The notes beneath the pieces are model-generated. The model worked only from the letters and a program-made list of their open reading frames with translations. It did no database searches and had not been told where the DNA came from. A program made the translations under genes and the position numbers. DNA of 36,283 nt. Source: a virus. Location of the stretch: the IMG/VR virus record IMGVR_UViG_3300028416_000442, positions 1 through 36,283 of that record; one strand, written 5' to 3'. How positions within the stretch are numbered: position 1 is the stretch's first letter; each line of letters begins with the position of its first letter. Shown piece after piece: positions 29,775 to 36,283 of this stretch.

Positions 29775-31019
29775 CCCCTTTATCGACATAAATTTAGATA
29801 TTTCATTATAATATTCTTCCCACTCTGGAAATACATCACTTAAAGTTGTGTTGTTAATTTTATCATATCTGTCCTGAATATGTCTAGCACTGGCTATATC
29901 ATCAAATGCTTTTGGTGAAGATTTTGGAACAACACTTTTAAATACAGACTGTACTTGTGGATAGTCTTTCCAATGTATAATTAGTTTATCTAAATGTTCT
30001 TGTCTAATACAATTTAAGTTAAATCCCATATCATGTATCTGATTAAATTTAACTTGGGTTACAACACCATCATATCGATCGAATACATCTCTTGCTGCAA
30101 ATGAATTTTGCCAGCCAATTGCTACTCTGAGATCAATGTGTCTTTGGCCCAATCTTTTTTTATCTCTCCATTCTAGTAATCTATCTATATTTTTCTCAAC
30201 TTGATGCCATGTGTTGTTGTGCCTCCAGTAGTTATGCTGAGGTCCTATACAATCTACACTTATTGAAAAGTTAACATTAGTAAAATCTTCAAGTAATGTT
30301 AATAAGTCATCTTCGTGTCTATGTAACAAACTACCATTGGTTACTATACCTATACAAGTATCAAACATCTTACGCTTACGTAATTCCTTGATAATAATAA
30401 ACATAGAATCTGTAAGAGTTGGTTCGCCACCTAAGAATTGAACTATTCTTGCGTCATCTATACAATCTAAGTATTCCTGCACGTCATGGATATTTTTTAC
30501 TATACCCTTCTTATTTGCTTTCTCTCCAAATTCACCTAATCCCTTAGAACCAAATATTGGTTTTTGCAATTGAAGATGTGTACTACTTAATGAAGGTCCA
30601 CACATTCTGCAACTGAAATTACATACATTACTTTCTCTGTAATCCATGTAGATCATTTTAAATTCATCTACATTAAACACATACGGATTATTCTTATCGT
30701 TGGTAAATTTTTCAATATGTTCGTCAAACTCAGTACTTAATGATCTTACATTAGTATCGTTATTATGGGAACAATTTATACATTCGGGAACTTGATTAAG
30801 ATTGTCTTTTGTCATTAATCTGTGTTTAAATTCTTCCATTGTTGGATGATTAAATCTTTCTTCCATTGACATACTTTTAGATGGTCGTATAAATCCATTT
30901 GAACGATCACTGATTGCATTGGTTTTAAATTCACAACAAGGAGCAATATCACCATTCGATATATCGTATGTTGTTATCCATGGAGCATAGCATAATGGTT
31001 TTTTATTTGTATCGCTCAT
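29760..31019 (-). CDS. Radical-SAM protein with N-terminal Cys-rich (twitch/SPASM-like) domain
   Basis: A 419-aa enzyme with reversed domain order. Residues 1-90 carry LCYAPWITTYDISNGDIAPC and later ECINC, i.e. C10, C28, C29, C80 and C83, the layout of a SPASM/twitch auxiliary-cluster domain. The radical-SAM core follows: SNVCNFSCRMCGP (C133-x3-C137-x2-C140) and FLGGEPTLT, the GGEP SAM-binding motif, then IVTNGSLL and ISVDCIG. It belongs to a different subfamily from the three GDP-type radical-SAM proteins in the window. Substrate unknown; it follows the SGNH and 116-aa genes in one operon. Confidence 0.85.
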   Translation of the reverse strand: MSDTNKKPLCYAPWITTYDISNGDIAPCCEFKTNAISDRSNGFIRPSKSMSMEERFNHPTMEEFKHRLMTKDNLNQVPECINCSHNNDTNVRSLSTEFDEHIEKFTNDKNNPYVFNVDEFKMIYMDYRESNVCNFSCRMCGPSLSSTHLQLQKPIFGSKGLGEFGEKANKKGIVKNIHDVQEYLDCIDDARIVQFLGGEPTLTDSMFIIIKELRKRKMFDTCIGIVTNGSLLHRHEDDLLTLLEDFTNVNFSISVDCIGPQHNYWRHNNTWHQVEKNIDRLLEWRDKKRLGQRHIDLRVAIGWQNSFAARDVFDRYDGVVTQVKFNQIHDMGFNLNCIRQEHLDKLIIHWKDYPQVQSVFKSVVPKSSPKAFDDIASARHIQDRYDKINNTTLSDVFPEWEEYYNEISKFMSIKGLTNR

Positions 31020-31370
31020 CTAATGGTGTCGCTGATCTATTATTTTTTGTAATTTAGTACTGTCTGTATTACGAGCATCTTTAAGTATTTCTTCTACTTC
31101 TGATTTAGAACTACCTAGTGCAACTAAGGCTTCTTCACATGGTAGTGTTATATCTTTTTCTTTAGCGTATGCATTATCATATGATGCCCAAAAGGCATTT
31201 TGTATATCTTCGCTTACTTCTCTTTCAATCATTACTTCACTTAGTCTTGATTTAAGTCTTGTTAGTTTGGGAATATCTTCTTCACATGCTTGTACTAAGC
31301 CGCCGGCAGTAGTTCCTACAATCATTGCTGCAAGTACGTTTGGAATAGCATTTAGGAAAAGTTCTATCAT
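31020..31370 (-). CDS. Small protein with N-terminal membrane segment
   Basis: A 116-aa protein. The first 25 residues (MIELFLNAIPNVLAAMIVGT and on) are hydrophobic and could anchor it in the membrane; the remainder is charged and helical with a Cys-containing segment. Not recognised. It starts with an ATGA overlap to the SGNH gene and ends directly before the radical-SAM gene. Confidence 0.6.
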   Translation of the reverse strand: MIELFLNAIPNVLAAMIVGTTAGGLVQACEEDIPKLTRLKSRLSEVMIEREVSEDIQNAFWASYDNAYAKEKDITLPCEEALVALGSSKSEVEEILKDARNTDSTKLQKIIDQRHH

Positions 31371-32062
31371 GTGTTTGTATTTATTGTTTTTATTAATGGA
31401 ATAATAAATTCATCTGCGTAATCTCGAGAACCACTTGATCTTGGATGCCAGTCGTCTTCGAAGAATTTTTTGTCATTTTTTACACACCAGTCAACATATG
31501 GTTCATCTATGCAGTTTACATTATTTTGATTAAGAATGTTTTTTATTTGTTCCCATTTATAATCTGATTTATTTGTAGAATAGGTCTCATTTTCTAATAT
31601 ACCCGACCAGCCTCTGAATGTGTATACCTGTATGCCTGCTCTTGCTAATAAACATAACTTGCTCACTACTCTGGTTATCATTGTTGTAGGATTTCTTATT
31701 TCATTTTTAACAACATGATGTCTGTCAGTCCATATTATATGTTGTTTTCCAAATACACCATTCCAATCGTCCCAACTACCTTCTGGTTCATGTATCCCTT
31801 TTACGTGTTGTGTTAAGTCTTGCGGATATTCTTTTAAATTATAAAGTCCACCTGCTCTAGTCATTCCGGTCATTTGATATAATATCGTTAAGTTATCTGC
31901 TGAATGTGTGAGAAGATATTCATCTATACAATCTAATAACATTTGATTGCCGCCACCGCCAAAGTCATAGTAGTCGTGTTTATCAAAAAGTTTTCCTACA
32001 TGCGATGGCCAATAATTATCTGGTGGTGCTAAACTACATCCCAATGTTAATAATGTTTTCAT
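31367..32062 (-). CDS. SGNH-like hydrolase family protein (2)
   Basis: About 231 aa from the ATG at 32062. The N-terminus KTLLTLGCSLAPPDNYWPSH gives the G-x-S block with Ser9, FGGGGNQML supplies the Gly and Asn blocks, and the C-terminal EDDWHPRSSG supplies the D-x-x-H pair. The same block order as at 2646-3560, though overall similarity looks low. It might remove acyl or sulphate-like groups from glycans. No ribosome-binding site is visible before the ATG, so translation may depend on coupling with the radical-SAM gene that ends 5 nt upstream. Confidence 0.6.
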   Translation of the reverse strand: MKTLLTLGCSLAPPDNYWPSHVGKLFDKHDYYDFGGGGNQMLLDCIDEYLLTHSADNLTILYQMTGMTRAGGLYNLKEYPQDLTQHVKGIHEPEGSWDDWNGVFGKQHIIWTDRHHVVKNEIRNPTTMITRVVSKLCLLARAGIQVYTFRGWSGILENETYSTNKSDYKWEQIKNILNQNNVNCIDEPYVDWCVKNDKKFFEDDWHPRSSGSRDYADEFIIPLIKTINTNT

Positions 32063-32066
32063 ATAC

Positions 32067-33161
32067 TTATTTGAACTGTTCTGCATAAGGATCGAACTCT
32101 GTCCCACACTTCTGAGCACATACACCTAGCTTGCCTTCTTTAATACTGTTGAATGCCCAACTACGTTGTATGTCTTTCATAATGCCACTAGCAAACACAC
32201 CTTCAATGCCATTTACTTTAGCACTAATTCCATCCTTGCCACCGGCTGCATCTATGAAGTCCCATATTTGTTCTACCTTAGGATCACTGTGCCACCATTT
32301 GTACATACGACCAGCAGTCCAACAACAAGGCATAACTAATCCTTCTGCGGTAATAAAAATACTCTTAGTATCTTTACCTGCTACTTTGCATTTTACTGTA
32401 GCTTGATTGTAATAGTCCATCATACTGCCATATGTTTTTGTAATTTCTTCTTGTTTTAATAATGCTAGGTTTTGGTGCTCTGCTTTTTTAGGTTTAGCAA
32501 GTTGTTGCATGTCGGCACCTTTGCGATTCTTTGCTTGGTGTGTTTCTTTTTTGTCACTGTTTGCATTAATGAAGCGACCTGTTTTCTTTTTCATAAAACG
32601 TTCAACACCCCATTCTTTGGCTAGTTGTTCTGCACGTTCTACATCACACTCACTATGTTCAAAGATTAAGTAGTCCCATCTAGCTCTACCACCTGCGGCA
32701 ATAAATGCTTTCATGTTACGCTCTACTTTATCCCATTGCACGCCTTGTCTGTATAAGTGATTAGTTTCTTCTAGTCCGTCTACACTAAAGATAACACAAC
32801 CATTGCGGCCAATTACTTTAGCAACTTCGGCCCACCATTGTGGATCTCTTGCACCTGCGTTAGTGTTCATGCTTAACCACATATCTGGATTACAGTCACG
32901 GAACCATTGGAATATTTCTAATGTATCTCTAGCACTAATTGGATCACCTAAGTTACCACACATGTACATTGTTTTTAGTTGTGTTATAAAATCTGCAGGA
33001 AACATATCAATGCAATCATCGAGTGTTAATTCCTGTAGATTATTTTTAATGTGCTGATTAACTGCTCCGCCATTTTCATTACGGTCGCACATAGGACAAC
33101 TTGCATTACAACGTTGTGTAACTTCCAAGTGAACTTCGTTAATCTGTTTATATTCGTACAT
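32067..33161 (-). CDS. Fused radical-SAM/SPASM enzyme
   Basis: A 364-aa enzyme with both parts. Radical-SAM core: C18-NAS-C22-PM-C25, MCGNLGDPIS at the GGEP position and DGLEETNHLYR. SPASM-like end: VKCKVAGKDTKSIFITAEGL, MPCCWTAGRMY and the final CAQKCG. Between them lies a Lys/Gln-rich linker of about 60 residues. It is the fused counterpart of the two split pairs at 11090-12162 and 12408-13284, with which it shares the CGNLGDP and DGLE-x-T-x-H motifs. It is coupled to the cupin gene upstream (TAATG). Substrate not visible. Confidence 0.88.
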   Translation of the reverse strand: MYEYKQINEVHLEVTQRCNASCPMCDRNENGGAVNQHIKNNLQELTLDDCIDMFPADFITQLKTMYMCGNLGDPISARDTLEIFQWFRDCNPDMWLSMNTNAGARDPQWWAEVAKVIGRNGCVIFSVDGLEETNHLYRQGVQWDKVERNMKAFIAAGGRARWDYLIFEHSECDVERAEQLAKEWGVERFMKKKTGRFINANSDKKETHQAKNRKGADMQQLAKPKKAEHQNLALLKQEEITKTYGSMMDYYNQATVKCKVAGKDTKSIFITAEGLVMPCCWTAGRMYKWWHSDPKVEQIWDFIDAAGGKDGISAKVNGIEGVFASGIMKDIQRSWAFNSIKEGKLGVCAQKCGTEFDPYAEQFK

Positions 33162-33487
33162 TAATGTGATCGCTTTCCATCAAATACACATACAAAGTAT
33201 AGTCCTTCTGGACCGCAACTAACTCTGTGGTGTACTCCATCTTCTACTAGTACTACATCGCCTTCTTCGACAAATTTAGGAACATCATCAAGGAACATAG
33301 TTCCAGCGCCTTTTACAAAATAGTATACTTCTTCCTGTCCAGGATGTGTATGACCATTTGTGCTTTGATAAGGTTTTAAATTTGTCGAGCTAACAACTAA
33401 ATTATTTAGTAGTGTATTGTCTTTTAGTGTATAAGTGTCGTTATCTTTAATAAGTTCTCCACCTATATCATTTATCTTTACTAACAT
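33161..33487 (-). CDS. Cupin-domain protein
   Basis: A 108-aa single cupin. Motif 1 is GHTHPGQEEVYYFVKGAGTM, with the metal-binding H-x-H-x4-E; motif 2 is VEEGDVVLVEDGVHHRV with the last His. Such small cupins bind a metal and act as isomerases, epimerases or dioxygenases, often on sugars. Placed immediately before the fused radical-SAM/SPASM gene, it could act on the same substrate. Starts and stops are coupled by TAATG on both sides. Confidence 0.8.
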   Translation of the reverse strand: MLVKINDIGGELIKDNDTYTLKDNTLLNNLVVSSTNLKPYQSTNGHTHPGQEEVYYFVKGAGTMFLDDVPKFVEEGDVVLVEDGVHHRVSCGPEGLYFVCVFDGKRSH

Positions 33488-33732
33488 TACTCCTCCATTA
33501 TTAATTTTATATCTACTCCAGGTCCTATCTCACTAGGAAATCCACCGTGTTCTTCACAGTAGTAAATAATAACTGCTCTGTACCATTGCTGACTATTATG
33601 ATGTGCTTCCTTGTTAAATTTGTATATGCTATTATTATCAGCTGGCATTGTGCTTATAGCTCGTGCAGCTTCTTTTTGTAATTCTCTTAATGTGAGCCCA
33701 TCAAGTATTGCATCCCATAATTCTTTATCCAT
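33487..33732 (-). CDS. Small helical protein of unknown function
   Basis: An 81-aa protein with a helical first half (LWDAILDGLTLRELQKEAAR) and a Tyr/Trp/His-rich second half. Not recognised. It overlaps the second tandem paralogue upstream by 8 nt and the cupin gene by TAATG. Confidence 0.55.
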   Translation of the reverse strand: MDKELWDAILDGLTLRELQKEAARAISTMPADNNSIYKFNKEAHHNSQQWYRAVIIYYCEEHGGFPSEIGPGVDIKLIMEE

Positions 33733-33964
33733 TATCTATTCCTCTTAACTTTAATAGCATCGCTCTACGTTCATCTTTAAATTCAAATGCTAGTACCTGT
33801 CTACCATCATTGTTATAGCTCGATGATATTATCCAGTAATCTGTTCTGTAAGTAAAGCCTTCTTCTGTCAATGCTGAGGCAAGATTTGCAATAGCATCAT
33901 ATGTAGCAAACTGATCTGTGTGTTCACTGTATTCATCTGTGTAAAACTTTATTACTGCTGGCAT
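33725..33964 (-). CDS. Tandem paralogue B, unknown function
   Basis: A 79-aa protein closely patterned on the preceding gene: DEYSEHTDQFATYDAIANLA and later LAFEFKDERRAMLLKLRG match DDFTEHSEIDACCKISAELG and LKFGFMDKHEAMLVKLAG. The fold looks like strand-helix-strand-strand-helix. Not recognised. The gene is 5 nt after its paralogue. Confidence 0.6.
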   Translation of the reverse strand: MPAVIKFYTDEYSEHTDQFATYDAIANLASALTEEGFTYRTDYWIISSSYNNDGRQVLAFEFKDERRAMLLKLRGIDNG

Positions 33965-33969
33965 GATAT

Positions 33970-34218
33970 TTAATGCAATGTGTTTGTTTGTAATGGTGTT
34001 ACACCTGCTAATTTAACTAACATAGCTTCATGCTTGTCCATAAATCCAAACTTGAGAATCATTATCTCATCTTCTTCATATGATTCGTGAAACCAAAAGT
34101 CTGGTCCGTATATTAATCCCTTTGATCCTAGCTCTGCTGATATTTTACAACATGCATCTATCTCAGAGTGCTCAGTAAAATCATCCATAACAAACTCTAT
34201 GTAAACAACATCTTTCAT
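33970..34218 (-). CDS. Tandem paralogue A, unknown function
   Basis: An 82-aa protein, similar throughout to the next gene (see paralogue B): same length, same aromatic pair near the middle (PDFWF / TDYWI) and the same final motif (EAMLVKLAG / RAMLLKLRG). It differs in having two adjacent Cys residues. This is a local duplication. Starts 1 nt after the methyltransferase gene ends. Confidence 0.6.
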   Translation of the reverse strand: MKDVVYIEFVMDDFTEHSEIDACCKISAELGSKGLIYGPDFWFHESYEEDEIMILKFGFMDKHEAMLVKLAGVTPLQTNTLH

Positions 34219-34219
34219 A

Positions 34220-35140
34220 TTACTTAATGCCGATCAGCATAAATCTGTTATACAGTTGAGTGTCAAGTTCGCCTTGGTACATAACACTTTGCATAGGATA
34301 CTTTGTCATTGCATCATTTAAATCTTTGCAACAATTACTGTGTTGTACATTTTCAAAATAATCATTTGTTTGTAGTACTACAAATGTTCCAATTGGTAAA
34401 TTTTCAAACCAAGTATTATCCATGTGTTCGCAACTTGTATTTACAACCATATTAACTTTTTCTTCAGTTTCAACATTACGGTGTTTATAAACCATACTGT
34501 TTTCATTCCATTTAATTTTGTTAACATCATATGTAATAGGAATGAACCTTCCTTCTTGACATTCTTTTTGATAAAGAGCTTCGCTAGGAAGAACTACATT
34601 TCTATCTAAGTCCATACTATAAATCTTTTTAATATCAAATTGATCATAAAGCATGTGAGCAATAAAGTTATACCAGCCTCCGTAGAATACTATGTTTCCT
34701 AAACTTCCTTCAACACACTTTGCAAGTTCTGATACTAACCATAACTTTGATTTAACTTGCCCTCTACTTAAAAAGTCATTCATATCAGGCATTTCTGCCT
34801 TTTCTCCATCACTGCTAAAGTGCTGTACAAATTTACAGATATTTACTAGGAATGGTTCTTCTAGCATATATTTTCTAAATAAAGTTGCAATTAGTTGTGG
34901 CTTTAGTTCTACACCATCTAGGTGATCGTGTAACAATACGTTCATCCATGCCTTGACATGTACTGGATTACTATTAGGCATACTACATAAGTCTATCATA
35001 ACATCACGTTTACGATACCAGTTATCGTGATAAAGTGCTTTATGTATATGTTCCCAGCGTTCTTCTTGTCCATTAAACTTAAAGTATTCGCTTAGTCCAT
35101 TCATCCAATGGTATTCGTTTTGAAATTCAGAGAGCTTCAT
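34220..35140 (-). CDS. Class I methyltransferase-like protein
   Basis: A 306-aa protein. The C-terminal half has a Rossmann pattern: NIVFYGGWYNFIAHMLYDQF (149-168, motif I region), KIYSMDLDRNVV (172-183) and VNMVVNTSCEHMDNTWF followed by VVLQTNDYF, which is the order seen in some SAM-dependent methyltransferases. The glycine loop is GGWYN rather than GxGxG. The N-terminal 130 residues are helical and unrecognised. It follows a DxD glycosyltransferase with a 14-nt overlap, suggesting a shared sugar-modification role. Confidence 0.65.
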   Translation of the reverse strand: MKLSEFQNEYHWMNGLSEYFKFNGQEERWEHIHKALYHDNWYRKRDVMIDLCSMPNSNPVHVKAWMNVLLHDHLDGVELKPQLIATLFRKYMLEEPFLVNICKFVQHFSSDGEKAEMPDMNDFLSRGQVKSKLWLVSELAKCVEGSLGNIVFYGGWYNFIAHMLYDQFDIKKIYSMDLDRNVVLPSEALYQKECQEGRFIPITYDVNKIKWNENSMVYKHRNVETEEKVNMVVNTSCEHMDNTWFENLPIGTFVVLQTNDYFENVQHSNCCKDLNDAMTKYPMQSVMYQGELDTQLYNRFMLIGIK

Positions 35141-35831
35141 TAAATGTTTCCTTTAACCATTTCCAGTCATTAATTCTACGCAATGCTTCTGTGTTACCTC
35201 GGTAGTGTGTTCCAAAGTCTCGCCCTTGTTGAGCTCCTAGTATTGCATAGTCACCATAGCGTCTGTTTTCGCCACGTGTACACCATACTTCTAATCTGTA
35301 TGCATCATCAACTTGTTTGTTGTGATCAATAATATTACTTGCTAACTTAGTACATTCTCTAAATCCACTACGCCACGAGTTAAATGGATCTGTATTAAAT
35401 GCAGTAGTATTTGCAATCTCAAACTTAGGCACAAACTTTGCACCAATGCTTGTAGTCATGTCTACTTTAAATTCTGTTACTGCTAGTAAATTCTTTTTAG
35501 GAAATAGTTTAAGTCCACCATAACCATATATTAAGTCATTAATAGGATTATGACTACGATAAGTAAACACACATTCTGTTTCCTTTACACCCGGATAGGT
35601 TTCTCGCCTATCACTTGGCTCAAACTTAAATGCAAAGTTCTCTTGTATTACTGCATCAGCGTCACAGACATAAAAATAACCTGTACGTGATTCTTCCGCA
35701 GCGGCTTGATGAGCTTGCAGCAATCCTTGTACATTATCAATACGTTTGGCGTGTGGTGCTTTTTGTTTTAGTATTTCAAAGTTATGTTCTGCTTCGGGTT
35801 CACCAAAGGTCAGCATAAAAACATCTAACAT
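35127..35831 (-). CDS. GT-A type glycosyltransferase-like protein
   Basis: A 234-aa protein. The segment GYFYVCDADAVIQENF contains the D-x-D motif that binds the metal and nucleotide sugar in GT-A transferases; it is preceded by KAPHAKRIDNVQGLLQAHQA. Later, KLFPKKNLLAVTEF and the DPFNSWRSGF region look like acceptor-binding parts. Acceptor unknown. It heads an operon under both a sigma-70-type promoter and a late-like word. The family may instead be nucleotide-sugar-binding only. Confidence 0.65.
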   Translation of the reverse strand: MLDVFMLTFGEPEAEHNFEILKQKAPHAKRIDNVQGLLQAHQAAAEESRTGYFYVCDADAVIQENFAFKFEPSDRRETYPGVKETECVFTYRSHNPINDLIYGYGGLKLFPKKNLLAVTEFKVDMTTSIGAKFVPKFEIANTTAFNTDPFNSWRSGFRECTKLASNIIDHNKQVDDAYRLEVWCTRGENRRYGDYAILGAQQGRDFGTHYRGNTEALRRINDWKWLKETFNEAL

Positions 35832-35870
35832 ATAATTGTCTCTTTAAATAATCTTGTCATTGTATACGCT

Positions 35871-35899
35871 ATAATACATTATATAGGTGCAAATGTCAA
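35871..35899 (-). promoter_or_regulatory. Sigma-70-type promoter of the glycosyltransferase operon
   Basis: TTGACA (35894-35899), 17 bp, TATTAT (35871-35876) on the minus strand, 40 nt before the ATG at 35831, downstream of a clear terminator. Together with the CATAAATA word 32 nt further up it may give early and late expression. Confidence 0.8.
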
Positions 35900-35930
35900 G
35901 TGCTTGTTGGGTTTTCTTTAAGTATAGTTA

Positions 35931-35938
35931 TATTTATG
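35931..35938 (-). promoter_or_regulatory. Candidate late promoter (CATAAATA)
   Basis: CATAAATA on the minus strand, the same octamer as at 45-52, placed between the terminator (35944-35971) and the sigma-70-type promoter in the 152-nt gap. Position suits a T4-type late promoter for the glycosyltransferase operon. Confidence 0.4.
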
Positions 35939-35943
35939 ATGAT

Positions 35944-35971
35944 ACAAAACACTCCCTATTAGGGAGTGTTG
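35944..35971 (-). terminator. Rho-independent terminator
   Basis: AACACTCCC (35948-35956) and GGGAGTGTT (35962-35970) form a perfect 9-bp stem with a 5-nt loop; on the minus strand it runs into TTTTGT. It lies 13 nt after the stop of the coiled-coil gene and is the clearest terminator in the window. Confidence 0.85.
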
Positions 35972-35983
35972 TATTTAAATATA

Positions 35984-36283
35984 TTATTGTGCTAATGGAT
36001 TGTCCAATGCTCTTTGTAGTCTTTTGTTAAGTCTTTGTTCTAGTTCTTTAAGTTTTATATCAGTACTAGTGCGTAAACTATCAGCTTTCTGTTCGTAATC
36101 TGTTAACAACTGATCACGTTTGTTTTCAAAACGCTGGTCAGCTAATGTTATTAGTTCACGTGTTTTATCTTCTGTTTTGTTTACATCATCTTCAACTGCA
36201 TCAACAATACGCTCTAGTCTAACAATATCATCACGTAATCCGTTTTTAATATCTTTAGAATATTCTAGTGCTTCATCTAGCTT
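35984..36283 (-). CDS. C-terminal part of a coiled-coil protein (5' end beyond window)
   Basis: An open frame that enters from the right edge and ends with TAA at 35984-35986, giving 99 residues with no internal Met. It is strongly charged and heptad-patterned (LEYSKDIKNGLRDDIVRLER, then EDKTRELITLADQRFENKRD), so a long coiled coil is likely. The end reads RLQRALDNPLAQ. It may be a structural or scaffolding protein, but nothing specific is recognised. A strong terminator follows, so the gene ends its operon. Confidence 0.75.
   Translation of the reverse strand, partial: KLDEALEYSKDIKNGLRDDIVRLERIVDAVEDDVNKTEDKTRELITLADQRFENKRDQLLTDYEQKADSLRTSTDIKLKELEQRLNKRLQRALDNPLAQ

Noticed and set aside
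31378-31385. AATAAATA late-promoter-like word
   Set aside because: It is only 8 nt before the ATG and inside the end of the SGNH gene, too close to act as a promoter for a normal leader.
34226-34268. TTGACA near the end of the methyltransferase-like gene
   Set aside because: The sequence 17 bp away is TTTATG, a poor -10, and there is no gap in which a promoter would be expected.
1-36283. tRNA genes, CRISPR arrays, insertion sequences or attachment sites
   Set aside because: No cloverleaf-like segments, regularly spaced repeats, transposase frames or long direct repeats were noticed while reading; a computed tRNA or repeat scan was not possible here.

Overview
The window looks like a piece of a large, AT-rich tailed double-stranded DNA phage of the T4-like marine myovirus kind. 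The support is a gp45-like sliding clamp, a T4 RNase H (FEN)-type nuclease, ThyX, thymidine kinase, and a dense set of small unknown genes interleaved with metabolic genes. Every gene I accept reads on the minus strand. Neighbours are commonly joined by 1-nt (TAATG) or 4-nt (ATGA/GTGA) overlaps, so the window is a series of long leftward operons. No structural, packaging, integrase, tRNA or CRISPR sequences were seen. An alphaproteobacterial or similar AT-rich marine host is plausible, but this is inference.

Layout in transcription order (right to left). 35984-36283: 3' end of a coiled-coil gene with a terminator. 35831-29760: a cassette with a DxD glycosyltransferase, a methyltransferase, a tandem pair of small paralogues, a cupin, a fused radical-SAM/SPASM enzyme, an SGNH-like protein and a second type of radical-SAM enzyme with an N-terminal Cys domain. 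29682-25832: a ParB-like DGQQR protein, an EH-motif protein, a SWIM finger protein, a DEDDh exonuclease and a low-complexity Ala/Gly protein with 11-mer repeats. 25721-17550: sliding clamp, DpdA DNA transglycosylase, small genes, a pterin-synthase-like protein, glycosyltransferase, GalE, FolE and a phosphoribosyltransferase. 17473-14780: a complete subtilisin-type autotransporter protease under its own promoter. 14780-10310: thymidine kinase, small genes, two tandem radical-SAM enzymes whose SPASM domains are separate genes, and a short nucleotide-sugar dehydrogenase. 10308-7239: a secreted glycine-zipper protein, QueD, QueE and MetK. 7238-76: RNase H, a phosphomannomutase-like HAD protein, a DUF2693-CDGSH fusion, a second SGNH-like protein, small genes, an Smr protein, ThyX and a methyltransferase.

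Three themes connect the genes. (1) FolE, QueD, QueE and DpdA form most of a route from GTP to a 7-deazaguanine base inserted into DNA; QueC is not in the window. (2) S-adenosylmethionine use is unusually heavy: QueE, four further radical-SAM enzymes and two methyltransferases, with a phage-encoded SAM synthetase directly after QueE. (3) Several products are aimed at the cell envelope or glycans: an autotransporter protease, a signal-peptide glycine-zipper protein, GalE, a UDP-sugar dehydrogenase-like protein, two glycosyltransferases, SGNH-like proteins and a PMM-like protein.

Ten minus-strand sites have TTGACA exactly 17 bp from a TATAAT-like hexamer, most just upstream of gene starts, which points to early or middle expression by host sigma-70-type polymerase. 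A few CATAAATA-like sites in the gaps may be late promoters. All functional calls come from reading motifs by eye; no database search was run.
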